Source: Streptococcus sp. S784/96/1
GTDB taxonomy: Bacteria > Bacillota > Bacilli > Lactobacillales > Streptococcaceae
Length of the DNA stretch: 60,422 bases
Assembly (NCBI RefSeq): GCF_902729355.1
Contig: NZ_CACVCC010000014.1
Location: 1-60,422 of the forward strand
Direction of reading: 5' to 3'
Part shown: positions 1-8,186 of the stretch, in pieces
How positions within the stretch are numbered: the first letter of the stretch is position 1
Layout: every line of letters begins with the position of its first letter
Notes under the pieces: generated by a model
Database searches by the model: none
What the model was told of the DNA's origin: nothing
The model's input: the letters and a program-made list of their open reading frames with translations, nothing else
Position numbers and translations under genes: made by a program

Positions 1-235
1 CAATGTTATTTGACATCTGTTTGTGTCCTTTCACTAGTTTTAGACAACGAAAAAAGAGAACGAATTTCTCGTTCTCTTAGGTTATAAGGTATTCAATTTT
101 ACGTTTCCCGAAACTCTAGACACTTACTCTCAAACCGCTCCACGCCAAACGCATGAGGAAAATTTTGTTTTCAGAAAGCTAGATTCATAATGACAACATC
201 ACTCAAAGTAGTACACTATAGATGAGGTACCTACG

Positions 236-1358
236 ATGATTGATTTTATTATTTCTATTGATGATTGCGCAGGTGAATTGGAGAGTCGCCAGCCTTGGAA
301 AATTCGCTATCCCTTGTCAACCATTCTATTTCTTGTCTCTGTTTGTCAGTTAGCCGGCGTTGAAACCTGGAATTTTATTGAAATGAATGAACCATTGTTT
401 GCGACCTACGTTGATTTGAGTAATGGTTGTCCATCTCATGATATCTTAGAGCGTGTGGTTAGTCTTGTAAATCCAGATTGTTTACAAGAGCTTAAAGTTC
501 AATTTGAACAATCATTGACAAGTTTAGATGCGGTTTATCAACTGATATCAGTGGATAGCAAAACGATTCGAGGTCATCGTGGTCGAGACCAGAATCCAGT
601 TTATATTGTCACGGCTTATGATGGAGGTCATCATCTTAGTTTGGGACAGGTGGCAGTTGAGGAGAAAAGTAATGAAATTGTTGCCATTCCTCAATTATTG
701 CGGACGATTGATATCCGTAAAAGCATAGTAACGATAGACGCAATGGGTACGCAGACGGATATCGTTGATACGATTATTAAAGGTAAAGCAGACTATTGCT
801 TAGCCGTCAAAGGAAATCAAGAGACACTTTATGATGATATTTCTCTTTATTTTAGTGATGTCAATTTGTTGGAAGAGCTACAAGAAAAGGGAGAGTATTA
901 TCAGACTGTTGAAAAAAGCTAGGGGACAGATTGAGGTTAGAGAATACTGGGTATCTTTCGATATCAAATGGTTGTGTCAAAATCACCCTAAATGGCATAA
1001 ATTACGTGGTATTGGGATGACTCGTAATACGATTGATAAGGATGGTCAGCTGAGTCAAGAGAATCGTTATTTTATCTTTAACTTTAAGCCAGATGTCACT
1101 ACATTTGCCAATAGTGTACGAGGTCATTGGTCTGTAGAAAGTCTGCACTGGTTATTGGACGTTGTTTATCGTGAAGATCATCATCAGACATTGGATAAAA
1201 GAGCAGCATTTAACCTAAATCTTATCCGAAAAATGTGCTTATATTTTTTAAAAGTGATGGTATTTCCTAAAAAAGACCTCAGCTATCGTCGCAAACAACG
1301 GTATATTTCTGTCCATTTGGAAGATTATTTAGTCCAATTATTTGGAGAAAGAGGCTAA
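236..1358 (+). pseudogene. ISAs1-family (IS1548-like) transposase, frameshifted
   Basis: Two overlapping reading frames (236-922 and 831-1358) together encode one ISAs1-type DDE transposase. The first part carries the N-terminal DDE-associated domain (start MIDFIISIDDCAGELESRQ) and the catalytic core entry (SVDSKTIRGHRG, TIDAMGTQ). The second carries the C-terminal part with the EVREYWVS and RGHWSVESLHWLLDV motifs. Continuity is restored if one A is removed from the run of six A at 912-917, so the lesion is a one-base insertion: ...TVEK then ARGQIEVREYW. The two parts together are of normal family length (about 375 aa). Transcriptional slippage on the A run could still produce some full protein. 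I did not identify the terminal inverted repeats. Confidence 0.85.
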
Positions 1359-1703
1359 GCAGATGATTGATTTAAAAAGCTATCTTTTCAAAATTGATAT
1401 CAGGGCACAAATAGATGTAGAGAAAATTTTCATGCGTACGGGGTGCAAACAGCTCTACATACACACATGTTATTCACGAATATTAAATCTAAATCATGTT
1501 CGTAGTTAGCCCAAGGTTGGACATTGTAAAAACAACTTCCTAGTCTTCACTATACCATCCGTCTATGACTTATCAGACGAAGACTTCCTAGAATATGAGG
1601 ATAGCCATGAATCCATTTAGCCCTTTTTCTGTTGCTCTTGCAACAGTTGTTTTCATGATAAAAGTGGAGCTAAACGGAGACTGTTCTATTACTGAAATCC
1701 CAA

Positions 1704-1945
1704 GGTAACTTTATCTTTGCTTTTAAAATTACAAGCCAATACGCTAACAAATCAAAGTATATCAGAGCAAGATATTTTGAGATTATTGATTGGCTAGAAG
1801 TTGATCTGAAAAAACATCGCGGATTGATACCATTACACGTATCAGCCTAAATTATCAGTTTGAAAATGTTAAGGTTATTGATAAATTAACAAGAAGAGAT
1901 AGAGAACGATTGCTTATCTTTCTCAATTTTCAAAACATCCACTAA
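1704..1945 (+). pseudogene. Decayed ORF of unknown function
   Basis: The region 1359-2035 has no intact gene. Within it, 1704-1850 reads GNFIFAFKITSQYANKSKY and on to KKHRGLIPLHVSA, then stop. A neighbouring frame then continues as RISLNYQFENVKVIDKL and RERLLIFLNFQNIH to a stop at 1943-1945. The composition is protein-like and the two pieces abut, which suggests one frameshifted gene whose start has been lost. I do not recognise the family. The rest of the gap (1359-1703 and 1946-2035) shows no feature I can support. Confidence 0.3.
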
Positions 1946-2035
1946 TCCCAAATTGTAAAATTAAGCTAGACAGAAAAAGCCATCTATGTTAGTCTCAGAT
2001 AAACTACCACATTTGTCTGAAAGGGACTAACATAA

Positions 2036-2182
2036 ATGACCTACACTCATCTTACCACAAACGAACTCGTAATGATAGAGGCCTATTACCAAGCAGGTAA
2101 GAAAGTTTGCGACATTTCAAAGTCACTTGAAGGTATTTTAACAGATATGGATAAAATCAAGACTTTTATGACTGGTATATAG
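2036..2182 (+). pseudogene. IS30-family (IS1239-like) transposase fragment
   Basis: An ATG at 2036 opens a 48-codon ORF beginning MTYTHLTTNELVMIEAYYQA, the characteristic N-terminus of IS1239-like IS30 transposases. After about 32 residues (KVCDISKSL) the expected helix-turn-helix segment (RSRQTIYN-like) is missing and the frame ends at a TAG. Only the first tenth of the usual protein of over 300 aa remains. The sequence just upstream (about 1985-2035) may be the IS end. This marks another old insertion at the left edge of the toxin/immunity cluster. Confidence 0.7.
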
Positions 2183-2280
2183 AGAAATTAACATATATAT
2201 CCTATTATTTACACCTAAAGGTTACAAAGGGTTATCAAAAAGTCATGTTTTCGGAGCTTATGTAGTTGAGAAATATACCG

Positions 2281-2309
2281 ACAAGTCATATATTCGACTT
2301 GTTTTTTTA
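2281..2309 (+). terminator. Rho-independent terminator
   Basis: The stem ACAAGTC (2281-2287) pairs with GACTTGT (2296-2302) and is followed by a run of T. It lies in the gap between the IS30 fragment and the toxin-like gene and would stop plus-strand transcription arriving from the left. Confidence 0.6.
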
Positions 2310-2660
2310 TCCTATAAATCTGCTATAGATATCCATCGTATATTATAAATTAATTTATTAGATTGTTTGAATGGAAGTATGTTATAATTTTTGAACAAAT
2401 ATATCAAAAAAAAGGAAATATGAAACAGAAAACAACTCTGACCTACAACCGCACCAATAACTTATCCCAATAATATAACAACATTACGTCCTAATCCTGT
2501 TCAAAATTATCCAATAACCCCTCTCTATACAGTTCAAGAGTACTATTCTCCTCGTAATGTTTCACGTATAGTTGACACTCCACAAGCAACAAAGAGTAAT
2601 GATACTAGTAAAACTACACATCAGGTCAAACCATGGACTCATGCCGCTACTCCTTCTTTA

Positions 2661-3617
2661 ATGGAGAAGGAACTCAGAGAAATTAAATATAGTAAAAACC
2701 CCATAAAAGCTCAACAATATTTTAATATGGAACTCAATACTGGGATGAGTAAGAGCGACCAAGATATATTCTTTGGCTATCTGAAAAACGTAAGAGAACA
2801 TGCCAAGAAAAAATATGGTTCAAAAAATATTGATAAAATTAATCATGCCATTGCTAACGCTATCGCTGGGGTTAATTATGCCGATGACATTGCACAAAAA
2901 GCCGTCAATGATTTTAATTCAGATGAATATAAAAAACTAGCGGGTTATGAAAAATTTGTTGAATTAATTAAAAAATCTTCAGATAATAAACCAAATGCTA
3001 CTGATAATAATTATTATTACATTGATTTAGCACATTTTGCAATGCCAATCGCAACATCCTACCAAAGTGCTTGGTACAAAGAATTTTTAAAATCAATAAT
3101 GACAGCAGGAAATACCGAACCAAGGATTCAACCTGATTCTAAAACTATATTCTTTTGGCTAAACTCATATACTGGAGATAAACTCACTACTTTTGGGACG
3201 GATAATAAAGATTTACCAACTGACCTAGATGCCTGGATATTACACTCTAATTATAAAAATATTACTTATTTAGATGACCGCATCAAACATTATTATGGTC
3301 AAAAATTGAATCGGAATAAAGAACTTGATAAGTCTTTCAAAAATATTAGCCCTCATAAAAATATTAAAAAAGATACTAACTGGTTAGACGGTTTTGCCAC
3401 TTTCACTGTAGGCGCTCTTGCCATAAAGACTCTTTTTAAGGGAAAAGAAACTCTTTCTAAAGGAAAAGAGATCCTCACTAAAATTGGTGAAGCAGAAATG
3501 CAAAAAGCACAATTACAAGCTAAAGCTAATCAACATTTATTTGATCTGGTTAAAAGCTTCTTTTCTAAATTATTACCTAAAAAGAAAAAAAGAAAAAAAG
3601 TAAAAAGAAAAAAATAA
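2661..3617 (+). CDS. Putative TelC-like secreted toxin (lipid II phosphatase type), N-terminus frameshifted
   Basis: A 318-aa ORF. Residues about 115-215 carry a conserved-looking block: YIDLAHFAMPIATS (His125), SYTGDKLTTF (Asp173), the aspartate-rich DLPTDLDAW (184-192) and LDDRIKHYY (204-212). From memory, this order of a His/Asp helix, a GD motif and an Asp-rich motif resembles the toxin domain of TelC, the streptococcal type VII secretion effector that cleaves lipid II. Immunity-like membrane genes follow directly, which supports the reading. A hydrophobic stretch lies at about 240-262 and the C-terminus is extremely Lys/Arg-rich. The ORF start at 2661 has no ribosome-binding site. A better start, with AAAGGAAAT before it, is at 2420 (MKQKTTL...). 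The frame upstream of 2661 stays open from about 2440 with Pro/Thr-rich sequence, so the gene probably spans 2420-3712 with a +1 shift near 2440-2470. No LXG domain or signal peptide is visible. Confidence 0.5.
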   Translation: MEKELREIKYSKNPIKAQQYFNMELNTGMSKSDQDIFFGYLKNVREHAKKKYGSKNIDKINHAIANAIAGVNYADDIAQKAVNDFNSDEYKKLAGYEKFVELIKKSSDNKPNATDNNYYYIDLAHFAMPIATSYQSAWYKEFLKSIMTAGNTEPRIQPDSKTIFFWLNSYTGDKLTTFGTDNKDLPTDLDAWILHSNYKNITYLDDRIKHYYGQKLNRNKELDKSFKNISPHKNIKKDTNWLDGFATFTVGALAIKTLFKGKETLSKGKEILTKIGEAEMQKAQLQAKANQHLFDLVKSFFSKLLPKKKKRKKVKRKK

Positions 3618-3712
3618 CGGCTACTAAAGCTAAAGATACCGCTAAACCTAAAGCTACTCCTAAGCCCAAAGCTACTCCTAAACCTAAAAAAGGACCTAAG
3701 AAAAGAAGGTAA
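3608..3712 (+). other. -1 slippery heptamer at the toxin stop codon, plus C-terminal tail frame
   Basis: In the toxin frame the last codons are AGA AAA AAA TAA, giving a perfect A AAA AAA heptamer (3608-3614) directly before the stop (3615-3617). A -1 slip there continues as ITATKAKDTAKPKATPKPKA and ends at a TAA at 3710-3712, two bases before the next gene's ATG (3715). The tail is Lys/Pro-rich with KATPKP repeats. The tight fit of the extended frame to the next gene suggests the tail belonged to the protein. It is either expressed by slippage or lost through one indel in the A tract. Confidence 0.5.
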
Positions 3713-3714
3713 TC

Positions 3715-4392
3715 ATGTCATTAATAAAACTATTCAAACAACTAGTTATCTTTACAATCATATGGATGCTATCATCATTTTGGATTTACAATCGTTTAGA
3801 GACACATACTGTTTATTACTTTAAAAATTCTCGCCTTACCCCTAAAGAAGGAATTCCATTTGTATTAGTTGATCAATTATTTTATCATATCAATAATAAC
3901 TATATGGAAAGCAAGACAGATGACAAAGAATTCTATTACAATAGTGACGGGGCAAATAGTATTACCTACATTCATCTAACAAGCAATGAAAATTACAGCT
4001 ACATAATATCTCAAAATGATTTATATGGCTGTAACTATTCAATGTATATGCACGACCCATTAAATCCTAATAGTGAAAGTGTATTTTATTACTTTGATAA
4101 TAACTTTAATCTTAAAGAAAAATCCTATCCCTATGATGAAAACAACCAAACTAGTTTCTCTGATGAAGAAAAACATGCCGTTTATCAAGCCGCTAATCAA
4201 ACTGCTAGCCAATTATTAGATAATCTCCCCACACCTATCATAAATTTACAGTGGCTCTTTGATTGGACCTATAAAGGACATAAAGTAGCCAAAATTTTTC
4301 TACTCTCCTTTCTAATGACTACTGGATTGACTGGCATTAAAGTGTGGAGAAGACGATACTTAAAAAGGAATAGCATCAACTCAAATCAATAG
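3715..4392 (+). CDS. Putative TipC-like immunity membrane protein, copy 1
   Basis: A 225-aa protein with an N-terminal membrane anchor (about residues 8-26), an extracytoplasmic middle domain rich in Asn, Tyr and Asp, and a second membrane segment near the C-terminus (about 192-211) followed by a basic tail (RRRYLKRN). The ATG follows GAAGGTAATC, a fair ribosome-binding site, and begins two bases after the extended toxin frame ends, so co-translation is likely. TipC-family immunity proteins, which protect against TelC outside the membrane, are anchored proteins of about this size. The assignment rests on architecture and position, not on a database hit. The extra C-terminal membrane segment is not something I know from TipC. 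Copy 2 lies 815 bp downstream. Confidence 0.45.
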   Translation: MSLIKLFKQLVIFTIIWMLSSFWIYNRLETHTVYYFKNSRLTPKEGIPFVLVDQLFYHINNNYMESKTDDKEFYYNSDGANSITYIHLTSNENYSYIISQNDLYGCNYSMYMHDPLNPNSESVFYYFDNNFNLKEKSYPYDENNQTSFSDEEKHAVYQAANQTASQLLDNLPTPIINLQWLFDWTYKGHKVAKIFLLSFLMTTGLTGIKVWRRRYLKRNSINSNQ

Positions 4393-4529
4393 GTATAGAT
4401 AAAATGAAAAAGAAATGGTTAATTATTCCCAAAGTATTATTAGCTCTAGGGGGATATCGTGAAATTTGGTTTAATCTCCTTATCTAATCAAGTTACTACG
4501 CTCAGCACCTTCCACATAAAAAGGTAATC

Positions 4530-5207
4530 ATGTCATTAATAAAACTATTCAAACAACTAGTTATCTTTACGATCATATGGATGCTATCATCATTTTGGAT
4601 TTACAACCGTTTAGAGACACATGCCGTCTATTATTTTAAAAATTCTCATCATACCCCTAAAAAAGGGATTCCATTTATTTTAACCGATCAATTATTTTAT
4701 CATATTGACAATACAGATATGGAAATTAAAGTAAAAAACGGTAAATACTTTTACAATATTGATGGTACAAATAATATTACCTACCTACATCAAACAGTTC
4801 GGGAAAATTATACTTATATATTATCTCAAAGTAATTTTTATGATTATAAATATTCAATTAACATGACCGACCCACTAAAACCTAATGGTGAATATACATA
4901 TTACTTCTTTGATAATAATTTTAATCTTAAAGAAAAATCATATCGCTATGATGATGACAAACAAACTAGCTTCTCTGACGAGGAAAAACGTGCCGTTTAT
5001 CAAGCCGCTAATCAAACCGCTAGCCAATTATTAGATAATCTCCCCACACCTATCATCAATTTACAGTGGTTCTTTGATTGGACCTATAAAGGACATAAAG
5101 TAGCCAAAATTTTTCTACTCTCCTTTCTAATGACTACTGGATTGACTGGCATTAAAGTGTGGGGAAAACGATACTTAAAAAGAAATAGCATCAACTCAAA
5201 TCAATAG
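4530..5207 (+). CDS. Putative TipC-like immunity membrane protein, copy 2
   Basis: A 225-aa paralogue of the preceding gene. The first 31 residues are identical and the last about 75 are nearly so (LPTPIINLQW..., two membrane segments). The middle (residues about 40-140) differs at many positions, for example NNNYMESKTDDKEF against NTDMEIKVKNGKYF. This pattern, conserved anchors with a diverged exposed domain, is what one expects if the middle domain binds different toxin variants. It has the same ribosome-binding context (AAAAAGGTAATC) as copy 1. It is intact, with no frameshift. Confidence 0.45.
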   Translation: MSLIKLFKQLVIFTIIWMLSSFWIYNRLETHAVYYFKNSHHTPKKGIPFILTDQLFYHIDNTDMEIKVKNGKYFYNIDGTNNITYLHQTVRENYTYILSQSNFYDYKYSINMTDPLKPNGEYTYYFFDNNFNLKEKSYRYDDDKQTSFSDEEKRAVYQAANQTASQLLDNLPTPIINLQWFFDWTYKGHKVAKIFLLSFLMTTGLTGIKVWGKRYLKRNSINSNQ

Positions 5208-5218
5208 GTATAGATAAA

Positions 5219-5729
5219 ATGAAAAAGAAATGGTTAATTATTCCCAAAGTATTATTAGCTCTATGGGGATATCGTGAAATTTGGTTTAATCTCCTTATCT
5301 AATCAAGTTACTACGCTCAGCACCTTCCACATAAAAAAGGAAATAATCCTGAATTGATTTTTACTCTCAAAAATCTCTATTATTTAGAAAAACTTGAAAA
5401 CTCTGATTTAAAATATGGTTACGATGGTGTAAATACAATAATTGTCAACGAAAAATATTCTGTAACCAATACCGAGGGAGCTGAACTTCATATATGGATA
5501 TCCCTATTCTACTCCAAATTATTTTTTTGATAAAAGAGGACACTTCCTAAAAATACAAATTTTTGATGAGAAAATAGATAATTTTAAGTATGTTATTTCA
5601 TCTAAAAGTAAAAAAGAAGCTGAAAATTATATTGTACGTGCTATTAGGCCTATTCTAGATATCCAACCCGACCCCAAACTTAATCTCCAATGGCTTTTTA
5701 ATCTAATTTATCAAGGGAAGTTTGATTAA
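5219..5729 (+). pseudogene. Third TipC-like family member, frameshifted
   Basis: An ATG at 5219 opens MKKKWLIIPKVLLALWGYRE, a membrane anchor, then stops after 27 codons. The same gene continues in other frames: HKKGNNPELIFTLKNLYYLE (about 5333 on), a break near 5490-5530, and finally KSKKEAENYIVRAIRPILDI with the closing LNLQWLFNLIYQGKFD to the TAA at 5727. The closing motif matches INLQWLFDWTYKGHK of the two intact copies, which ties it to the family. At least two frameshifts are needed, so it is very unlikely to be functional. Confidence 0.6.
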
Positions 5730-5805
5730 AAAGATAAGATAGATGCTGGCAAAAAAATTTCTAAGGACAAAAATTGTGTTGAAAAACTCTTAAAGGAAAA
5801 CGCAA

Positions 5806-6319
5806 ATGAAAAAACTACTAACCATACTTATTCTAATGGTTTCCTGCCTCATCCTTTTTTTTTGGGGGGAAACTTTACATTGCCTATAATCTATCTCACT
5901 ATGCTGGATATTATGTACAACAGTTACCCCGAAAAGAGGGAACTAATCCTGAATTGGTAATAATTTTAACTCATCTAGATAGTATCGAGAGACCTATCAC
6001 AGATAAATTATCCTATGACCTTGATGGAAATGGTGCTATTCTTGTAGATAATCAACTAATTCTTTCTTATATGACAGATATGTTTAATTTATATCCAGCA
6101 AAAGTTAGAGAAAATTATATATTAGATGTTAAGGATGGCTCGTTTCTCTATCATATCAAAAATCTTAACTTTCAAGAAAAGAATATTAGTAAATCCAAAG
6201 AGTTAGAAGCCCAAAAACTCCTTGATAAGATACTCCCTCCTATCCTAGAAGCTCAACCAAAGCCCAAAATTAACCTTCAAAAGTTATTTAATGATAAATA
6301 TTTTAAGAAGTTTAATTAA
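5806..6319 (+). pseudogene. Fourth TipC-like family member, frameshifted in a T8G6 tract
   Basis: An ATG at 5806, after AAAGGAAAACGCAA, begins MKKLLTILILMVSCLILFF, a signal anchor. The frame then hits a stop because of one extra base in the TTTTTTTTGGGGGG tract near 5850-5864. Removing one base gives an open frame through YIAYNLSHYAGYYVQQLPRK and NPELVIILTHLDSIERPITD to INLQKLFNDKYFKKFN and the stop at 6319. Length about 170 aa. The NPEL and INLQ..LF..KY motifs place it with the neighbouring family. The open part from 5954 is 121 codons. Because the lesion sits in two abutting homopolymers, reversible switching is conceivable. Confidence 0.6.
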
Positions 6320-6477
6320 AAATTATCATACTAATACCAATTAAATTTTAGAAAATGATTCATACCACCCTCAAAATTTTTCTAAGGGGGCTGGGGATTC
6401 TCCCCAAAATAAAATAGAACCATCAGTCAAAAAGTGTCAGTCTGACCTTTGCTGATGATTATATTTTTACGATAGTG

Positions 6478-6562
6478 TGTATACACTGTCTGAGCTCGCA
6501 AAGACCTTTTAACATTTTAAGGACATGACCGTACTTGATACGGTACCGTACATTGTCCGTAC
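6478..6562. other. Candidate origin of transfer (oriT) / relaxosome site
   Basis: An otherwise gene-free stretch (6320-6659) contains dense symmetric DNA: a near-palindrome around GTGTATACACT (about 6477-6487), CCTTTTAACATTTTAAGG (about 6504-6522), and a perfect 12-bp palindrome TACGGTACCGTA (6539-6550) overlapped by three CCGTAC repeats (6529, 6546, 6557). It lies beside two MobC-like genes, where oriT sites of mobilizable elements are usually found. No nick consensus was recognised and no relaxase gene is present, so this is inference. Confidence 0.35.
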
Positions 6563-6586
6563 AAGGATTTTTAACGACGACATGAT

Positions 6587-6616
6587 AAAAACGCTGACCA
6601 CCATCAGCGTTTTTGT
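6587..6616 (+). terminator. Terminator hairpin, probably bidirectional
   Basis: AAAAACGCTGA (6587-6597) pairs with TCAGCGTTTTT (6604-6614) around a 6-base loop, with T on the right and A on the left. It can end plus-strand transcripts from the immunity array and minus-strand transcripts from the MobC-like genes. Confidence 0.65.
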
Positions 6617-6659
6617 TGTTTGGTTTAAAAACTATTCTATCAAAATGCCTGGAAGACTA

Positions 6660-7016
6660 TCACTTCTTAGCTATTCGTTGCTTGTCTTCCTTCACTTGTT
6701 TCTCTACTAATTCTACAAGTTCCTCCATCAACTGACCTAATTCCATCAAATCATGTTGGGAAATTTTTCCAAACTGTGTTGCGCTTTTAGCGATGCTATT
6801 AATTGCTCTACCAACAAATAATAATCTTTCTGTCAGCGACAAATATTCTGGAAAGCTCACTGTCCAGACTTCAAAATCAGATTTTAATAACTGCTTTCTA
6901 GCAAAATGAGAAAAGTTTGAAAAGCCATCTTGCTTCATTCGCTTTAACAGTTTTTGATTTTCTTCTTCAGACAAAAAGACTTGTTTAACAACATTTCTAA
7001 TTCTATTTTTATCCAT
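6660..7016 (-). CDS. MobC-like plasmid mobilization (relaxosome accessory) protein
   Basis: A 118-aa protein beginning MDKNRIRNVVKQVFLSEEEN. The pattern of a basic start, a short strand and FSNFSHFARKQLL is that of ribbon-helix-helix MobC proteins, which bind oriT and help the relaxase nick it. The C-terminal half (about residues 60-118) is predicted helical and charged. Its ATG overlaps the stop of the upstream gene (TAATG at 7018-7014), so the two are translationally coupled. The relaxase normally encoded next to such genes is absent from the window. Confidence 0.6.
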   Translation of the reverse strand: MDKNRIRNVVKQVFLSEEENQKLLKRMKQDGFSNFSHFARKQLLKSDFEVWTVSFPEYLSLTERLLFVGRAINSIAKSATQFGKISQHDLMELGQLMEELVELVEKQVKEDKQRIAKK

Positions 7017-7378
7017 TAAACTCCCTTAGATAATAATTTCCGTTTCTTTTTCTTGTGATAACGAGTTAACTGCTTTTCATAATTTGAAACTAGCCTTCTG
7101 CTATAGTCCATAGCTCTGTAGGATTGACTATCTTGAGACTGCTCTGCAATTTTAGATAATTGCCTTAAATTATTTTGAATACACCTTAAAGAATAAATCA
7201 ATTCATCAAACTGAGATTCATCAAATTGAATAAAGAGTGACGTATCCTTAAAAAGCATCCGACGAGCATAATTAGAGAATGTTTGTAAGCCTGTATCATC
7301 CACTAACTGATTAAGTACGTCATTCTGCAATTCCGTCACATAAAACTTCTTTAAAATATTTCTGACACGTTCAGACAT
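7016..7378 (-). CDS. MobC-like plasmid mobilization protein, first of a coupled pair
   Basis: A 120-aa protein beginning MSERVRNILKKFYVTELQND, with FSNYARRMLF near residues 34-43, the conserved segment of MobC/ribbon-helix-helix relaxosome proteins. It shares this layout with the downstream gene, so the pair probably arose by duplication and may bind oriT together. The C-terminus is strongly basic (YHKKKKRKLL). A breakpoint follows its 5' end: by about 7392 the sequence becomes the plus-strand integrase remnant, so the genes have lost their original upstream neighbours. Confidence 0.6.
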   Translation of the reverse strand: MSERVRNILKKFYVTELQNDVLNQLVDDTGLQTFSNYARRMLFKDTSLFIQFDESQFDELIYSLRCIQNNLRQLSKIAEQSQDSQSYRAMDYSRRLVSNYEKQLTRYHKKKKRKLLSKGV

Positions 7379-7394
7379 GACGGATCATCCCTAA

Positions 7395-8186
7395 ATACCG
7401 GTCTGCCTGCTTAGAAGCTATGTTAATTCTATCTTTGATTGGGCTGAAGAACTGGAATATATCGAAACCAACCGCATTTCTAAGACTATTAAACGTATCA
7501 AAGCTACTAAAAAAATTAAGCTACAAGAAGCCAAGAACGAGGAAGAGTTATATCTTTCACAATCTGAACTTCAGGCTTGGTTTACTGCCTTTGAAGAAGA
7601 CCTTGAAACAGATAAAATATCATTTAAAGATTATGTATTATTCTATACCACTTTCTTTCTGGGCGATAGAAAATCTGAAAGTTATGCCTTACAGTGGAAA
7701 CATATCAACACTAAACAACAAGAAATTAAATTAGTTCAAGCTTTGGATAAATACAAAAATGCAAAATCAACTAAAGGAAACAAAAAGACGACTTTCCACA
7801 TTCCTAATGAATTAGCAGAGTTGCTTAAATCATGGAAAAAACAGCAAAAAGTTGAATTGGCTAAATTTGGCATTATCCAATCTGATGAACAATATGTATT
7901 TACCTATATTGATATGAAAAGCAATGTGAATAGTCCTTTACATGCCGATTATCTTAATAATAAGATGAAGTCAGTTAAACGTCGTCACAAGGAACTCACA
8001 CACGCTACACCGCAAAAGTTACGCCACACAGGAGCAACTTTAGCTAAGCAAGCCGGAACATCACTAGAAGCCATTTCAGAGGCTCTAACACATAGCGACA
8101 CCCTTACAACCAAGACTTATGTCAATACTTCAAATGTCGTTCCAATGGCTGTTGGAGAAATTGCCTATCGCAACCTTAAAAAATAA
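7395..8186 (+). pseudogene. Tyrosine recombinase (integrase), 5'-truncated
   Basis: An open frame of 263 codons without a start: from RSYVNSIFDWAEELEYIETN, a core-binding-domain segment, through GDRKSESYALQWKHI (catalytic Arg I) to HATPQKLRHTGATLAKQ (His-x-x-Arg) and ALTHSDTLTTKTYVN (His and nucleophilic Tyr). The catalytic domain is complete, but the N-terminal arm-binding domain and start codon are missing. The frame is closed by a TAA at 7392 and the deletion junction is close by. It ends about 110 bp from the 3' end of rpsI, a known integration site for streptococcal integrative elements. A shorter internal start at 7743 (TTG) is unlikely to be biological. Confidence 0.8.

Larger units (their letters stand above)
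3709..5338 (+). repeat. 815-bp tandem duplication carrying the paired immunity-like genes
   Basis: GGTAATCATGTCATTAATAA begins at 3709 and again at 4524. The 3' marker CACCTTCCAC occurs at 4506 and 5321. Both offsets are 815 bp, so the two genes are head-to-tail copies of one unit. Each unit also contains the first codons of a further family member (MKKKWLIIPKVLLAL..., near 4404 and 5219) that breaks off after about 27 codons. The outer thirds are almost identical in DNA while the middle is strongly diverged. Confidence 0.85.

Noticed and set aside
912..918. Programmed -1 frameshift in the ISAs1 transposase at AAAAAAG
   Set aside because: The second frame is +1 relative to the first, so -1 slippage would not join the two halves. 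An indel is the simpler reading.
3630..3705. KATPKP-coding repeats as a CRISPR or satellite array
   Set aside because: Only two or three short degenerate units in a coding-like tail, with no spacers.
7420..7734. 104-codon plus-strand ORF before the integrase remnant
   Set aside because: It is an out-of-frame shadow of the integrase; the integrase frame is open across the same stretch and encodes a core-binding domain.
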